DNA of 64,000 bases from Mytilisepta virgata (Eukaryota > Mollusca > Bivalvia > Mytilida > Mytilidae). The stretch covers positions 65,542,694 through 65,606,693 of the forward strand of contig CM051520.1 of assembly GCA_028015205.1 (NCBI GenBank). The letters run 5' to 3'. Both the position numbers and the translations under genes were made by a program. Under the pieces are notes generated by a model. That model was not told where the DNA came from, did not search any database, and saw only the letters and a list, made by a program, of their open reading frames with translations. Below, in pieces: positions 46,233 to 56,172 of the stretch; positions within the stretch are counted from its first letter, which is position 1; each line of letters starts with the position of its first letter.

Positions 46233-47389
46233 TTTATTTCTGAAATCGCAGATGAAATTTTCGTTGTCACAATTAGTACTACACGATCACATTCTTTGGA
46301 GCTGTAATCCACTTTTCTTGTTCCTCTTCGTTTATCCTGCGCTAAGTCAATTCCGCCACAGTGTTGTTGGTACTATTTAGTTTGGCATATTGTTGAAATC
46401 CATATAATGAGACATAAATATATATTTATCTCGAAAGGGGGGGGGGGGGCTGTTCTTTATAACACTCTTTCAATTGATTTAGTAGTAATGTTTTGCTACA
46501 GACTGTGGCTGTCCATTGAAGGAAAAGCAAAATAATATTCCTCCGATGACCAGCAACATGACCTTGTTAGAATGTTCTCTTGTTAACGAATTTCTCCTAC
46601 ATTGTATCGTTTACGCTACTTGGGGCCGTCCCCGGGGGCCGTCTTAATCTTTTCGTGTCGAAATCCATTGACCATTTATTTGCTTGAACTTTTGTTCTCC
46701 GATATCGATTTGCGCCAAAAAATGCATTCATTTGCACCAATACTACTTCTGCGCCACTAATTTTTTTTCAACCCATAGGTATCATTTGCGCTAATAAAAT
46801 ATACATTCATTTGCGGCATCGTTATACATCTATTGTTTTACTTTAGATAAATTTATTTTAAAGAAACTAAATTCAAATTAGTCTCACATCCAAATAAGAT
46901 TATCCCACTTTCTGAATCATTATACATTACACAGAGTTTAGAGTTGATGATATCTGACGGTCGTTCCGACATCATATATACTGCTTTCCAGTTTTGCAAG
47001 CTGTTCTCAAAATCTGTTGTTCTAGTTTTTGCAAATGTGTCTCATGCGTATGGTCCAATATACCACTTATGGACTCATCTGTAAATATCCTAGCAGAACA
47101 GGTACATACGGTGTCTAATTTCTTCATTCTTCTTTCATAATGAAAGCCTGACGGGATTTCTGGTGACCTACTATAATGAAAAGTTTCCCCGATAAGATTC
47201 AATTTTCTTGAATGGAATTTCAGACGTCTTTACTTGTTGAAAACTTTCTTATTATTGGACAATGTATTCGCTTGTGAGTATTCTTACATTTGAAAAGTAT
47301 TCACTGGGACAGATAAATTTTATACCGAAAGGTTGATTGTAATACATGTATATAGGTAAATTGTGTATAGTTAATTTACAGGTTAATAT
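46233..47389. other. C1q 3' flank and unassigned DNA
   Basis: The first ~200 bp matches the 3' flank of C1q copy 1. The rest has no supported gene; a 76-codon minus-strand frame at 46972-47202 lacks an ATG. Confidence 0.5.
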
Positions 47390-47504
47390 GTAATAGTTAT
47401 CCCACAAGGACGCGGTGTGTCTGTATAAGATCATCCCGAGGGCCGGAGGCCCGAGGGATGATCTTATACAGACACACCAAGTCCGAGTGGGATAACTATT
47501 TTAC
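47390..47504. repeat. 115-bp near-perfect palindrome
   Basis: Left arm GTTATCCCAC, GGTGTGTCTGTATAAG, ATCATCCC, GGGCC is mirrored on the right. The centre is GGGCCGGAGGCCC. A foldback repeat able to form a long hairpin. Confidence 0.85.
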
Positions 47505-47656
47505 ATCCAAGCTCAAATAAATAAAAACAATAAACACTTTTTAAATACATCTTTTTGCAATAAATGCGTTGTTCACTCTATTTTTTTTAATGGAACATTA
47601 CGTTTTGATAGTTTATCCCTCAACATACCCCATTTCTTGTCCTTGCGAGTTTGTAG

Positions 47657-47917
47657 TGTCGGAGAGTACAAATTACCGGAGGGAAGTTATCAGAATAGCC
47701 AACGCCATTCGGAACCCTTTGCACATTGCCTGCTACCACGCCACTTGAGTCTTCGCCATTGTACAGAACGGATCGCCCTGAGCACCTCTGACAGTGTCTG
47801 CGAACTGAAGTCAAGATTCAAGTCTAGCACGGATACCCGGGTATAAAGGTAAACGTTTATACCATGCCCGTGTGACCCTTTATTATTATTTAGCCCACTG
47901 GCCTGAAATATGTGACA
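47657..47917 (+). repeat. 5' LTR
   Basis: 261 bp, TG...CA. Compared base by base with the 3' LTR, the only difference is C here for T in ACGGATCG(C/T)CCTGAGC. No clear TATA box; GGTATAAAGG at ~47840 may serve. Confidence 0.97.
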
Positions 47918-47919
47918 TT

Positions 47920-47937
47920 TGGTGTCAGGTGTTAAAA
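47920..47937 (+). other. Primer-binding site
   Basis: TGGTGTCAGG two bases after the LTR has the TGG start expected of a tRNA-primed site. The first nine bases fit a Leu-type tRNA 3' end; the rest does not match what I recall, so the tRNA is uncertain. Confidence 0.6.
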
Positions 47938-48756
47938 TAAATAACACTTCGTCAAGGGGCACATTTTAGCGGGAAAATAGTTCATGCAATTTTTCAGCCA
48001 CATGGTCAGTAATTTTTGATGAATTACTTTTCATTTCATCAAATGTAATTGTTGATGACGTGATATTTTTGAAGTTCCAGTTTGTCAATAATAAAAATAG
48101 ATATTTATTGACAATTTTCATAGAAATTGACTTTGATTAACCTGATATTTGAACTTCAAAGAATTTGTGGCAGAAACACCATGTATTTTTAAATAAATAC
48201 AATTCATTGTTGATTAATTTATTAACAATTAGGTGTGTTGTTGTTCATACACGGGTTTTTGACTACACAAGTTGCGAACAAGTAATGAAAATGGCCCAGT
48301 CCCATTGATTTGCTTAATTATTGCATTACACATTATAAACTTGGGTGAAAGACTACAGTAAAGTAGTATAAAAATATTTGGAAACATTTTGGTGTAATTT
48401 ATATTTCTCATATTCAAAATTATGGCAAAATTGTTTATTTTTCTAGTGTTTTCACCCAGGGTCTTTTCATAGGGATTAATGTTAAGGCCCGATAGGCAAA
48501 TGCACTGTTTAATGCAGGTGATCCTTGCTTAGATTGTGCAAAACTAGCATTCACGCAGACAAAACATTACAAGTACACTGTTCATTTTTGTGATTTTGGT
48601 CTGTACACTTAAAACAGAGGTGCTAAACAACCTGTGTAGTCCATGTATTAGGCATTTAAATTGAAAGTTAAATTTAAAAATAAAGAGATAAATAAATTTA
48701 ATTAAATATGAATTTTTATTAATTAAATTTAAATTTGTGAATTTGTTACCGTGTTC

Positions 48757-48813
48757 TAATCGCTACGGACAGCCATAGCGATTACGGCAATGATTATCGG
48801 TAAAGTAATCATT
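48757..48813 (+). promoter_or_regulatory. Leader RNA hairpin pair, copy 1
   Basis: Hairpin A: TAATCGCTA / TAGCGATTA (9-bp stem) with loop CGGACAGCCA. Hairpin B directly follows: AATGATTA / TAATCATT around a 9-base loop. Located between primer-binding site and gag, where packaging and dimerisation signals usually sit. Confidence 0.65.
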
Positions 48814-48867
48814 ACCTCGAGAACAAATAAAATTTAATTTAAAACACTTAAACAAATTCGTGTCTCT

Positions 48868-48927
48868 TAATCGTTGCGGATAGCCACAACGATTACAGTA
48901 ACGAGTATTACTAGATAGTCGTTACTG
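48868..48927 (+). promoter_or_regulatory. Leader RNA hairpin pair, copy 2
   Basis: Hairpin A: TAATCGTTG / CAACGATTA with loop CGGATAGCCA. Relative to copy 1, stem positions 7 and 9 changed on both sides, keeping pairing. Hairpin B: CAGTAACGA / TCGTTACTG. Confidence 0.65.
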
Positions 48928-48995
48928 AGAAAATAAAGATATTTACAAAATAATTATTATCAAACAAGAATCAAGTTATTCTTGATATTAGTATG

Positions 48996-49125
48996 TAAGG
49001 TCAAGGTTATTGTATACTTAGGTGCAGGTGACACTTGCCCTAGTAGACAATATAGTAAGTGAGAGACAATATAAGAGTAAGGTCAAGGTTATTATGCTTA
49101 GGTGCAGGTGACCCTTGCCCTAGTA
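48996..49125 (+). repeat. Direct repeats in the retrotransposon leader
   Basis: Two copies (48996-49044, 49078-49125) of TAAGGTCAAGGTTATT...GTGCAGGTGACNCTTGCCCTAGTA. A weaker third copy of the GCAGGTGA-CCTTGC part lies near 48517. Confidence 0.8.
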
Positions 49126-49283
49126 TAAAAACATAGTAATTAAAATAATAAACAATATAATATAGTTAAATAAATAAAATTTAATTATTGAATTAGACAT
49201 CTTATTAAATTTCAATAATTCAAATAATTAAATTGAATATTAAATTTCGGTGTTAGAATTAGTGTACAACAAACATCAGCAAG

Positions 49284-50354
49284 ATGTCGGCAACCAACAT
49301 TAACACCGCTACAAAGGAACAACTGATGAAAATTAGGGACATCGGGGATAAAAGAGCAGAGGCGATAATTAAAGAAAGAGAAACAAAAGGTCCTTTAGAT
49401 CTTGAAGCTTTGAAACTTATTCCCGGCATACCAGCGCATATGTGGGATCCACTGGTGGCAGCCCAGAAGATTATATTTAAAGAGCCCACTGAACCATCAG
49501 CTGAAGAAAAGGAGATAGAACATTTAAGGAAGGTGGTAGAACAAATGAAAACAGAAAATCTTATACTGAAGCAAGCTGAAGCAAGGAATGTTATGGACTT
49601 TAAGAAAGCGAAAGCGGATTGTGAAAATAAACTAGAAGAACTTAAGACAGAGTTGAATACCGTTGTTAGACAAAATGAATTGCTAGCACAAACACTACAG
49701 CAAAGAGAAGCTAATATTGAGGAAATTACAGCAAAAGCAACAGAAACAGAAAATGCTCAGCACCGATACATGAAAGAAGAAATCTTAAAACAAAAAGTGT
49801 TGTTTGAAGAACAAAGTATCAAACTCCAGCAAGATAATGAGAAGCTTCAGGAAGAAAGGCAGAGATTACTACAAGAAGTGGAAAAACAAGTACAATTGGT
49901 CAGCGCTCAGGATCAAGTACGCAAAACACAAATAAGCGACCTGGAAAGCAGATTACAAAGCTTGATGTCAAAAGTTGAAGAGCAGGCCCATGATAAACAG
50001 AAAGCAGAGGAGATGATAAAACACCGTGAGAAAGAAAGCCGTGAACAGGAAAGCAAAATTAAGTTGCTAGAGGAGGAGGTGCAACACTGGAAGACAAGCA
50101 AGGCTGTCGATAATCTGGCACCCAAGAGTATCTACAACGGAAAATTAACTAGTGATACGAAGACAACTACAGAAGTCACAAAGACTGAAATGAAATCATC
50201 AGGGGAAGATGCCAAAAATACGGAAGTGAAACCAGCAAGGGAAGTTAAAACTACGGAAGACACTAAAAGTACTGAAACAAAGATTACTATAAAAAGGGGC
50301 ACATCAGGACAAGAGCAGTGGCGCAGTACTATAGGACCACCTCAATTCCCTTAA
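49284..50354 (+). CDS. gag: Gag N-terminal part: helix-hairpin-helix plus coiled coil
   Basis: 356 codons from ATG to an in-frame TAA. Residues ~4-55 read NINTATKEQLMKIRDIGDKR, AEAIIKERETKGPLDLEAL, LIPGI, the ComEA-type double helix-hairpin-helix pattern, a nucleic-acid-binding fold not usual at the start of Gag. Residues ~70-285 are a Gln/Glu/Lys-rich coiled coil, probably for multimerisation. Residues ~295-340 are a Thr/Lys/Glu linker. The same frame continues beyond the TAA into the capsid-like region, so the stop divides one Gag. It may be a disabling mutation or a suppressible stop. Confidence 0.85.
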   Translation: MSATNINTATKEQLMKIRDIGDKRAEAIIKERETKGPLDLEALKLIPGIPAHMWDPLVAAQKIIFKEPTEPSAEEKEIEHLRKVVEQMKTENLILKQAEARNVMDFKKAKADCENKLEELKTELNTVVRQNELLAQTLQQREANIEEITAKATETENAQHRYMKEEILKQKVLFEEQSIKLQQDNEKLQEERQRLLQEVEKQVQLVSAQDQVRKTQISDLESRLQSLMSKVEEQAHDKQKAEEMIKHREKESREQESKIKLLEEEVQHWKTSKAVDNLAPKSIYNGKLTSDTKTTTEVTKTEMKSSGEDAKNTEVKPAREVKTTEDTKSTETKITIKRGTSGQEQWRSTIGPPQFP

Positions 50355-51239
50355 TTATCCACATACGATGGTACGAGCGACTGGAAAGCCTACAAACTCC
50401 AGTTTACACATACAGCGACTAGGTTTGAATGGGATGACCAACAGAAGTTGGATAATTTGTTGCTATGCCTTCGGGGAAAAGCCCTAAATTTTTTCAGCAC
50501 CCGACCAACATCAGTGCAAAACAACTTTACAGATATGATGGATAAGATGAGTAGGCGATTTGGCAACAAGGAATTGCCACACTCCATCCGCAGACAACTC
50601 CAGGATGTGAAACAGCTCCTAGAGAAAAGCATAGAAGAGTATGCTGAGCGAGTACAGGAATTGGCCACTGATGGGTATGTTGACGCATCTGAAGACATTG
50701 TAGAGATGATGGCAACGGAAGCTTTTTTGAGAGGTTGCAGCGACAAGCAAGCAGCACTCCTTGCCATGGACAAGAATCCATCCAGAATAGACCAAGCTTT
50801 ACAATATGTTAAAAGTGCTATACATAACCGCAAAGTCTTACTTGGCCAAAAGAAACCAGAAGTTAGGAAAGTCCAATTCCAAGACGAGGTAGACTCCGAC
50901 AGTGAAACAGAATTGGCAGTAAGAACCTTAAATAAAGGCCAATATAAACCGAATAGAGACTCGTGGAGGAACAAATTAGAAGAACGAGTGGAGCGTACTG
51001 AAAGGGACATTAGCCACATGAATGACAACATCGAGAAAATTGTGAAGCTACTCTCCCGTGAGGGGAGGGGTAGATCAAGGTCACCCTCACCAGCCACTAG
51101 CCCAAGACGACAAGTCACATGTTTTGCTTGTAATGAAATTGGTCATTACAGTCGGGATTGTCCCAAGAAAAAGCAATTATCTTCTCCGGTTAAGTCGTCA
51201 TCATCAACAGCTTTAAAAGACCAGGGGTCTGGGATTTAG
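50355..51239 (+). CDS. gag: Gag C-terminal part: capsid-like region and zinc knuckle
   Basis: Continues the frame of 49284-50354 after its TAA and runs to TAG at 51237. It opens with the retrotransposon-Gag pattern YDGTSDWKAYKLQF, LLLCLRGKALNFF, and later RFGNKELPHSIRRQL. A CCHC knuckle CFACNEIGHYSRDC follows near the end, preceded by an Arg/Ser-rich basic stretch. These parts form the capsid and bind RNA. The last 9 codons overlap the pol frame. Confidence 0.9.
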   Translation, partial: LSTYDGTSDWKAYKLQFTHTATRFEWDDQQKLDNLLLCLRGKALNFFSTRPTSVQNNFTDMMDKMSRRFGNKELPHSIRRQLQDVKQLLEKSIEEYAERVQELATDGYVDASEDIVEMMATEAFLRGCSDKQAALLAMDKNPSRIDQALQYVKSAIHNRKVLLGQKKPEVRKVQFQDEVDSDSETELAVRTLNKGQYKPNRDSWRNKLEERVERTERDISHMNDNIEKIVKLLSREGRGRSRSPSPATSPRRQVTCFACNEIGHYSRDCPKKKQLSSPVKSSSSTALKDQGSGI

Positions 51240-51254
51240 GCCAACCCCAGACCC
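51212..51254 (+). promoter_or_regulatory. Programmed -1 frameshift signal
   Basis: Slippery heptamer T TTA AAA at 51212-51218 in the gag frame, a 6-base spacer, then a 9-bp GC-rich stem, GGGTCTGGG (51225-51233) with CCCAGACCC (51246-51254). The gag stop TAG (51237-51239) lies in the loop. A -1 slip enters a frame that is open from 51212 through pol. Confidence 0.88.
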
Positions 51255-53938
51255 ATCCAAGTGACATAGGCCGTCCACCACCAAAACCACCAAACGCACC
51301 AATATATTTTTCAGGTTCTGGTGTCGGTTACCCCGACCCGGACTCTGGAAATGGAAATATAAAACTACCAACAGCATCAACAAAAACCAATCATGAATCC
51401 CTAACGGCTAGTGTCGGTGATCCCGACCTGCCTAATGGGGTGCCTATAAAGGAAGTTGCGTCAATAGGTACTTCCGAAGGAATAAATTTAGTACTACCAG
51501 TCAGAATAAATGGGGCAGCTGTGGAAGCGATCCTCGACACAGGAGCGCAGATAACCGTCATCAATGAGAAATTGGCTAAAAAGATATATTTGGACACACA
51601 ACATGGAGACCCAATTTATTTGAAGGGGGTCCAAGAGGGTGTCATTAAAGCTCGTTGTGGAGGAACAGCGACAATAGCCATTGGACAGACTGAAACAAAA
51701 TGGCGTTTTATAATAGCAGACATAACTGACAATATGGTCATTGGTCTGGATCTTCTTTACCACTTGAAAGCCATAATAGATCTAGCCCAATATACAGTTC
51801 AAATAGGAACACAAAGATTAATAGCTTCAGGCTTAAAGGTAGGGGACCAGTTATCTAAAGTACGAAGAGTTAAACTACAAGGGAAAATGGTTGTTCCTCC
51901 AAAGTCTACAGTGCAGTTTTCAGCCAGAATGGAAGGAGGTTCCGCCCAAGACATTTATATACAACCAACTCATAAGTTGAGAGGATTGGTAATGGCTCAT
52001 TCCATAGTTGAAGGTCGTGAACAAGTCCCAATGAATATTAAGAACTTGACAGACCATTATATTTATTTAAAGAGGAATACTGTTATTGGTATAGGTACCC
52101 CAGTGGAAGAAATCTTCAATTCCGAAGAGTTTGAAACAAAGAAGGTACGCCAAATTACAACAGAGGACCAACAGTCTAAAGATGTACCCTCACATTTACA
52201 AGATTTATTAGACAGATCGAAGACTCATCTAAATAAAGAGCAAGTACATGAACTTAACCAGCTGTTGATAAAATTTCAAAACACATTTTCCATAAATGAT
52301 TTGGACATCGGGCATTTCACCAAAATTGAGCATCGTATAGACACTGGCACCGCTCCACCTACCAAAGAAGGACTGAGAAGAACGCCATTGGGTTTTGAGA
52401 AAGAGGAAGAAGAACACCTCAAAGACCTGCTGAATAAAGGTATCATTCAACCCTCATCATCTGAATGGGCAGCAGCACCGGTAATATGTCGTAAGAAAGA
52501 CGGTAAGATACGCTACTGCATTGATTATCGCAAAGTCAACGCTGTTACCAAAAAAGATGCCTTTCCATTACCCAATATAGAGTCATGCATAGATGAACTG
52601 CGAGGAACAAAGTTTATGTCATGTCTGGACATGTCGTCGGGATATTATCAATTTCAGATTCACAAGGACGACAGACACAAAACCGCTTTCATCACCAAAT
52701 ACGGTCTGTTTGAACATGTTCGACTCAGTTTTGGCCTGTGTAACAGTCCAGCCTTTTTCCAGAGGGTAATACAACTAATATTGACTGGTCTAACATGGTC
52801 ACAATGCCTGGCATACTTGGACGACATCATAGTACTGGGGAAAAGTTTCAGTGATCATTTACACAACCTTGAGGCCGTACTACAACGTTTTCAAGACAAT
52901 AACCTCAAGCTGAAGCCCAAGAAATGCTCCTTGTTCCAGAAAGAAGTCGTTTACCTTGGGAAATTAATATCTGAACAAGGAATTTCTATAAATCCACAAA
53001 ATATTGAAGCCGTCAAAAAATGGCCTTCTCCAACCAATAAGAAAGAAGTACAGTCTTTCCTAGGTTTCGCAAATTACCACTGTGACCATATTCCAAATTT
53101 GGCTGGAATAGCAGGTCCTCTTCACCATTTGACCAAAAAATCAACCAAATTTTTCTGGGCATCAGAACATCAGGCAGCATTTGAGTCTATAAAAGAAGCT
53201 ATTATCAACTCAGCTACTTTAGTCTATCCATATCCTGAAGAACTTTTCATATTAGACACTGATGCATCTGACAAAGCGGTAGCTGCTGAACTACTCCAAT
53301 TACATTACGGGAAAGAGTATGTAGTAGCTTACGCCAGCAAAGTATTAACACCAGCTCAGCGGCGATATTGTACCACCCGTAAAGAATTACTGGCTTTGAT
53401 AACTTTCACCAGGCAATTCAGAAATTACCTTTTGGGCCGAAGATTTGTGGTACGAACAGACCACCATAGTTTGGTTTGGCTACTCCGCTTCAAGAACATC
53501 GAAGGTCAGTTAGCACGATGGATTGAGGAATTGTCTCAGTACGACATGGAGATCCAACATCGTCCAGGCCGGAAACATACTAATGCCGACAGTCTAAGCA
53601 GAATTCCTGATGAATTGGAGCCATGTGATTGTTACCAGGCTGGTGTCGATATTAAAACACTTCCCTGTGGGGGGTGCTCATATTGCAAACGGGCGCAGGA
53701 CAATTGGGGACGTTTTGAAGACGATGTGGATGATATCATTCCATTGGCAGTACGAGCTGTTACACAACCAGATACCGAAGACTTATCTGTCAACTGGATG
53801 GATGGCATGGAAGCTGAGGAAATAAGGAAACTCCAAGAGGATGATCCAGACTTGGGGAAGGTAATAACATGGTTGGAAAGTAGTGCCGATCCTCCTGCAC
53901 TTGAATTACAGTTGTCCAGTAAAGCTGTAAAACACTGA
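51215..53938 (+). CDS. pol: Pol: aspartic protease, reverse transcriptase, RNase H
   Basis: Open in the -1 frame relative to gag; no ATG is needed if frameshifting is used. The protease has ILDTGAQITVI (catalytic Asp at about 51536). The RT has IRYCIDYRKVNAVT, FPLPNIESCIDEL, MSSGYYQF, LSFGLCNSPAFFQRV and the YLDD active site (about 52814-52825). The RNase H has LDTDASDKAVAAELL, RKELLAL and TDHHSLVWLL. The order PR-RT-RH and the motif forms are Ty3/Gypsy. It ends at TGA (53936-53938), after which the same frame continues into integrase, so the stop splits Pol. Confidence 0.95.
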   Translation, partial: KRPGVWDLGQPQTHPSDIGRPPPKPPNAPIYFSGSGVGYPDPDSGNGNIKLPTASTKTNHESLTASVGDPDLPNGVPIKEVASIGTSEGINLVLPVRINGAAVEAILDTGAQITVINEKLAKKIYLDTQHGDPIYLKGVQEGVIKARCGGTATIAIGQTETKWRFIIADITDNMVIGLDLLYHLKAIIDLAQYTVQIGTQRLIASGLKVGDQLSKVRRVKLQGKMVVPPKSTVQFSARMEGGSAQDIYIQPTHKLRGLVMAHSIVEGREQVPMNIKNLTDHYIYLKRNTVIGIGTPVEEIFNSEEFETKKVRQITTEDQQSKDVPSHLQDLLDRSKTHLNKEQVHELNQLLIKFQNTFSINDLDIGHFTKIEHRIDTGTAPPTKEGLRRTPLGFEKEEEEHLKDLLNKGIIQPSSSEWAAAPVICRKKDGKIRYCIDYRKVNAVTKKDAFPLPNIESCIDELRGTKFMSCLDMSSGYYQFQIHKDDRHKTAFITKYGLFEHVRLSFGLCNSPAFFQRVIQLILTGLTWSQCLAYLDDIIVLGKSFSDHLHNLEAVLQRFQDNNLKLKPKKCSLFQKEVVYLGKLISEQGISINPQNIEAVKKWPSPTNKKEVQSFLGFANYHCDHIPNLAGIAGPLHHLTKKSTKFFWASEHQAAFESIKEAIINSATLVYPYPEELFILDTDASDKAVAAELLQLHYGKEYVVAYASKVLTPAQRRYCTTRKELLALITFTRQFRNYLLGRRFVVRTDHHSLVWLLRFKNIEGQLARWIEELSQYDMEIQHRPGRKHTNADSLSRIPDELEPCDCYQAGVDIKTLPCGGCSYCKRAQDNWGRFEDDVDDIIPLAVRAVTQPDTEDLSVNWMDGMEAEEIRKLQEDDPDLGKVITWLESSADPPALELQLSSKAVKH

Positions 53939-55579
53939 TGGAGTTGTAGAGAGCAGTTGAGGTTTGTTAAATCTTGTTTAACATACACATGGTTAGATCC
54001 AGAGGGATCCCGGACATTGTTATTGGTCCCAGCAAAGTTAAAGAACAGGGCTTTAAACCTTTGCCATGACAACAAGACTGCAGGACATTTGGGTAGGGAC
54101 AAAACTCTGAACCGGTTGAAACAACGGTGTATTTGGTATGGCACACGACAAGACGTCATTCTACATGTAAAAACCTGCAAACCTTGCAATTCCAGCAAAC
54201 CAGCAAATCGGAAAGCCAAGAGTGAATTGGGACAGTTTCATGCTGGAAATCCAATGGAGAGAGTGCAGATGGACATTCTTGGACCATTGCCAACTAGTAA
54301 ATCGGGAAACAAATACATCCTATCAATGATCGACCAGTACACCAAATGGATCGAGCTAATTCCCATAGCTAATCAAACGGCAGAAACCATCGCCAAAATC
54401 GCTGTTGACAACTTTTTCTCCAAATTCGGCTGCCCAATTTCTATCCATACAGATCAGGGCCGTAATTTTAACAGTCAACTTTTCAGCGAAATCTGTACAC
54501 TCTTGGAAATTACCAAAACCAGGACCACACCGTATAGACCTTGTTCCAACGGTCAGGTAGAAAGGTACAACTCCGTAATAATGAGCGCTGTACGATGTTA
54601 TTTGAAGGGACGACAGAAAGACTGGGATGAACATATACAGTTACTAGCAGGTGCCATACGATCCACTTACAACAAAAGTACTGGTTTTTCACCAAACATG
54701 ATGATGTTGGGTAGAGAAGTCATCCAACCGATCGATCTTATGTTGGGAACCACAGGAATGAATGCATTACGTCAAGAACCCAGTGAATATGTCCAGAAAC
54801 TAGGTAAAATCTTGGAGGAAGTTTACCAAATAGCCAGAGATAATATAAAAGGAGCTCAGCTACGACAGAAAAGAGACTACGAGCTGACTGGGTATAGTAA
54901 AACCTATTGTCTAGGAGACGCCGTTTACAGATTAAATCCAGCTACAAGAGTGGGTCAGAGTAGGAAACTGAAACCCAAATGGCAAGGTCCGTATCTGGTA
55001 ACAGAAGTGAAGTCACCGGTATTATACAAAATCAAAGGTCGAAAAAGAGAAATTGTGATACATCATGATCAATTGAAGCGATGCGAGGATAGAAACCTGC
55101 CGTTATGGTTGAAATATGCTCGTCGAAGATTATTTAACGAACCTGAAGCTGAGGACGATGCGGAGAAAGAAAATGAAAGTTTAGATTTGTCTGGGCTATT
55201 TAATGAAGTAGAAACAGACATTCAACAGGGGGAAGATTCAAATGAACATTTGGATATAGTTGTCGGTGACCCTGACACTGTATCTGAATGCTCAAATATG
55301 AATGAGCAAGATGAAGAAAATCCAGGTGCTGGAGTGGAAAATGTTACCACTCATCCCATAATAACAGATTTAGAAGAAATAGGGGAGATAACTGACTTAG
55401 ATGAAACATTAGCGTATGCAGTCGATAATCCGTTAGTCACAGAGTTAAATGAAATTGAGGGAATGACTGAGGGAGATACTACTTTTGCGTACGCAATTGA
55501 CGAGTCAGAACCACAGAGAACAGGCAAGAGGAAAATTAAGTTGCCTGGACACCTGGAAGATTATGATGTCTCTTTGTAG
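53939..55579 (+). CDS. pol: Integrase region of Pol (downstream of an in-frame stop)
   Basis: Same frame as the RT part. Counting from 53957, the zinc-binding HHCC motif is at H37, H44, C74, C77. The DDE core is D106 (VQMDILGPL), D166 (IHTDQGRNF) and E202 (NGQVERYN). The GPY motif KWQGPYLV is near residue 344. It joins cDNA to host DNA. The last ~150 residues are an acidic tail with repeated ITDLEEIGEITDLDE and a VGDPD motif; no chromodomain is seen. Confidence 0.93.
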   Translation, partial: WSCREQLRFVKSCLTYTWLDPEGSRTLLLVPAKLKNRALNLCHDNKTAGHLGRDKTLNRLKQRCIWYGTRQDVILHVKTCKPCNSSKPANRKAKSELGQFHAGNPMERVQMDILGPLPTSKSGNKYILSMIDQYTKWIELIPIANQTAETIAKIAVDNFFSKFGCPISIHTDQGRNFNSQLFSEICTLLEITKTRTTPYRPCSNGQVERYNSVIMSAVRCYLKGRQKDWDEHIQLLAGAIRSTYNKSTGFSPNMMMLGREVIQPIDLMLGTTGMNALRQEPSEYVQKLGKILEEVYQIARDNIKGAQLRQKRDYELTGYSKTYCLGDAVYRLNPATRVGQSRKLKPKWQGPYLVTEVKSPVLYKIKGRKREIVIHHDQLKRCEDRNLPLWLKYARRRLFNEPEAEDDAEKENESLDLSGLFNEVETDIQQGEDSNEHLDIVVGDPDTVSECSNMNEQDEENPGAGVENVTTHPIITDLEEIGEITDLDETLAYAVDNPLVTELNEIEGMTEGDTTFAYAIDESEPQRTGKRKIKLPGHLEDYDVSL

Positions 55580-56172
55580 ACACATGTAAAATTGTGTATA
55601 TAATCACAGCTTTTAAATATAGTAAAAAATAAAAATAAAAATAAATAAAATAGATAATAGATAAAAGTAAATAAAAAACTTTTAAACTATTCTGGTGAAA
55701 AGTTGATTAATTCATCAGAGAATTTTAAAATTTGCTTCTTTGTCTAAAATAGACGGGGAAATTATCATAATGTTGTTTTTAAACATTTTTGAAGCAGACG
55801 CCGTCATGATCTATTTCTCAATACCTATTGAGAATTAAGTCTGTTAAATAAATAACAATAATAATTTTATCTTTTAAATCTTGATAAATAAGTTTCCTAA
55901 TAATGTATTAACAAACAAAAATAAGGGAACTAACTGTGTATGATGCTGCCAGTCAAATGCATCATGCAGTTTTAAAATCAAATATAAAAAATGTATGTTC
56001 ATAATGTTAATGAATGTGCATAAATGTAAAGAAAAATAAGTTTTAAACTAGTTAAATTGTAAAAACAGTTTGACTAACAGTACCACAATACCACTATATA
56101 AATCATACTGTAAATTAAAGTCAATAAATCAATCATATCATAGTAATCAGAAGAATACTATAATTACAGAAA
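55580..56172 (+). other. Spacer between integrase and TatD ORF, with splice acceptor
   Basis: AT-rich non-coding leader. It ends AATTACAG (AG at 56168-56169) three bases before the ATG of the next ORF, a plausible acceptor for a spliced subgenomic mRNA as used for env genes. Confidence 0.5.

Noticed and set aside
46972..47202. 76-codon minus-strand frame with TVCTCSARIFTDES
   Set aside because: No in-frame ATG, no recognised family and no clear splice sites; too short to support.
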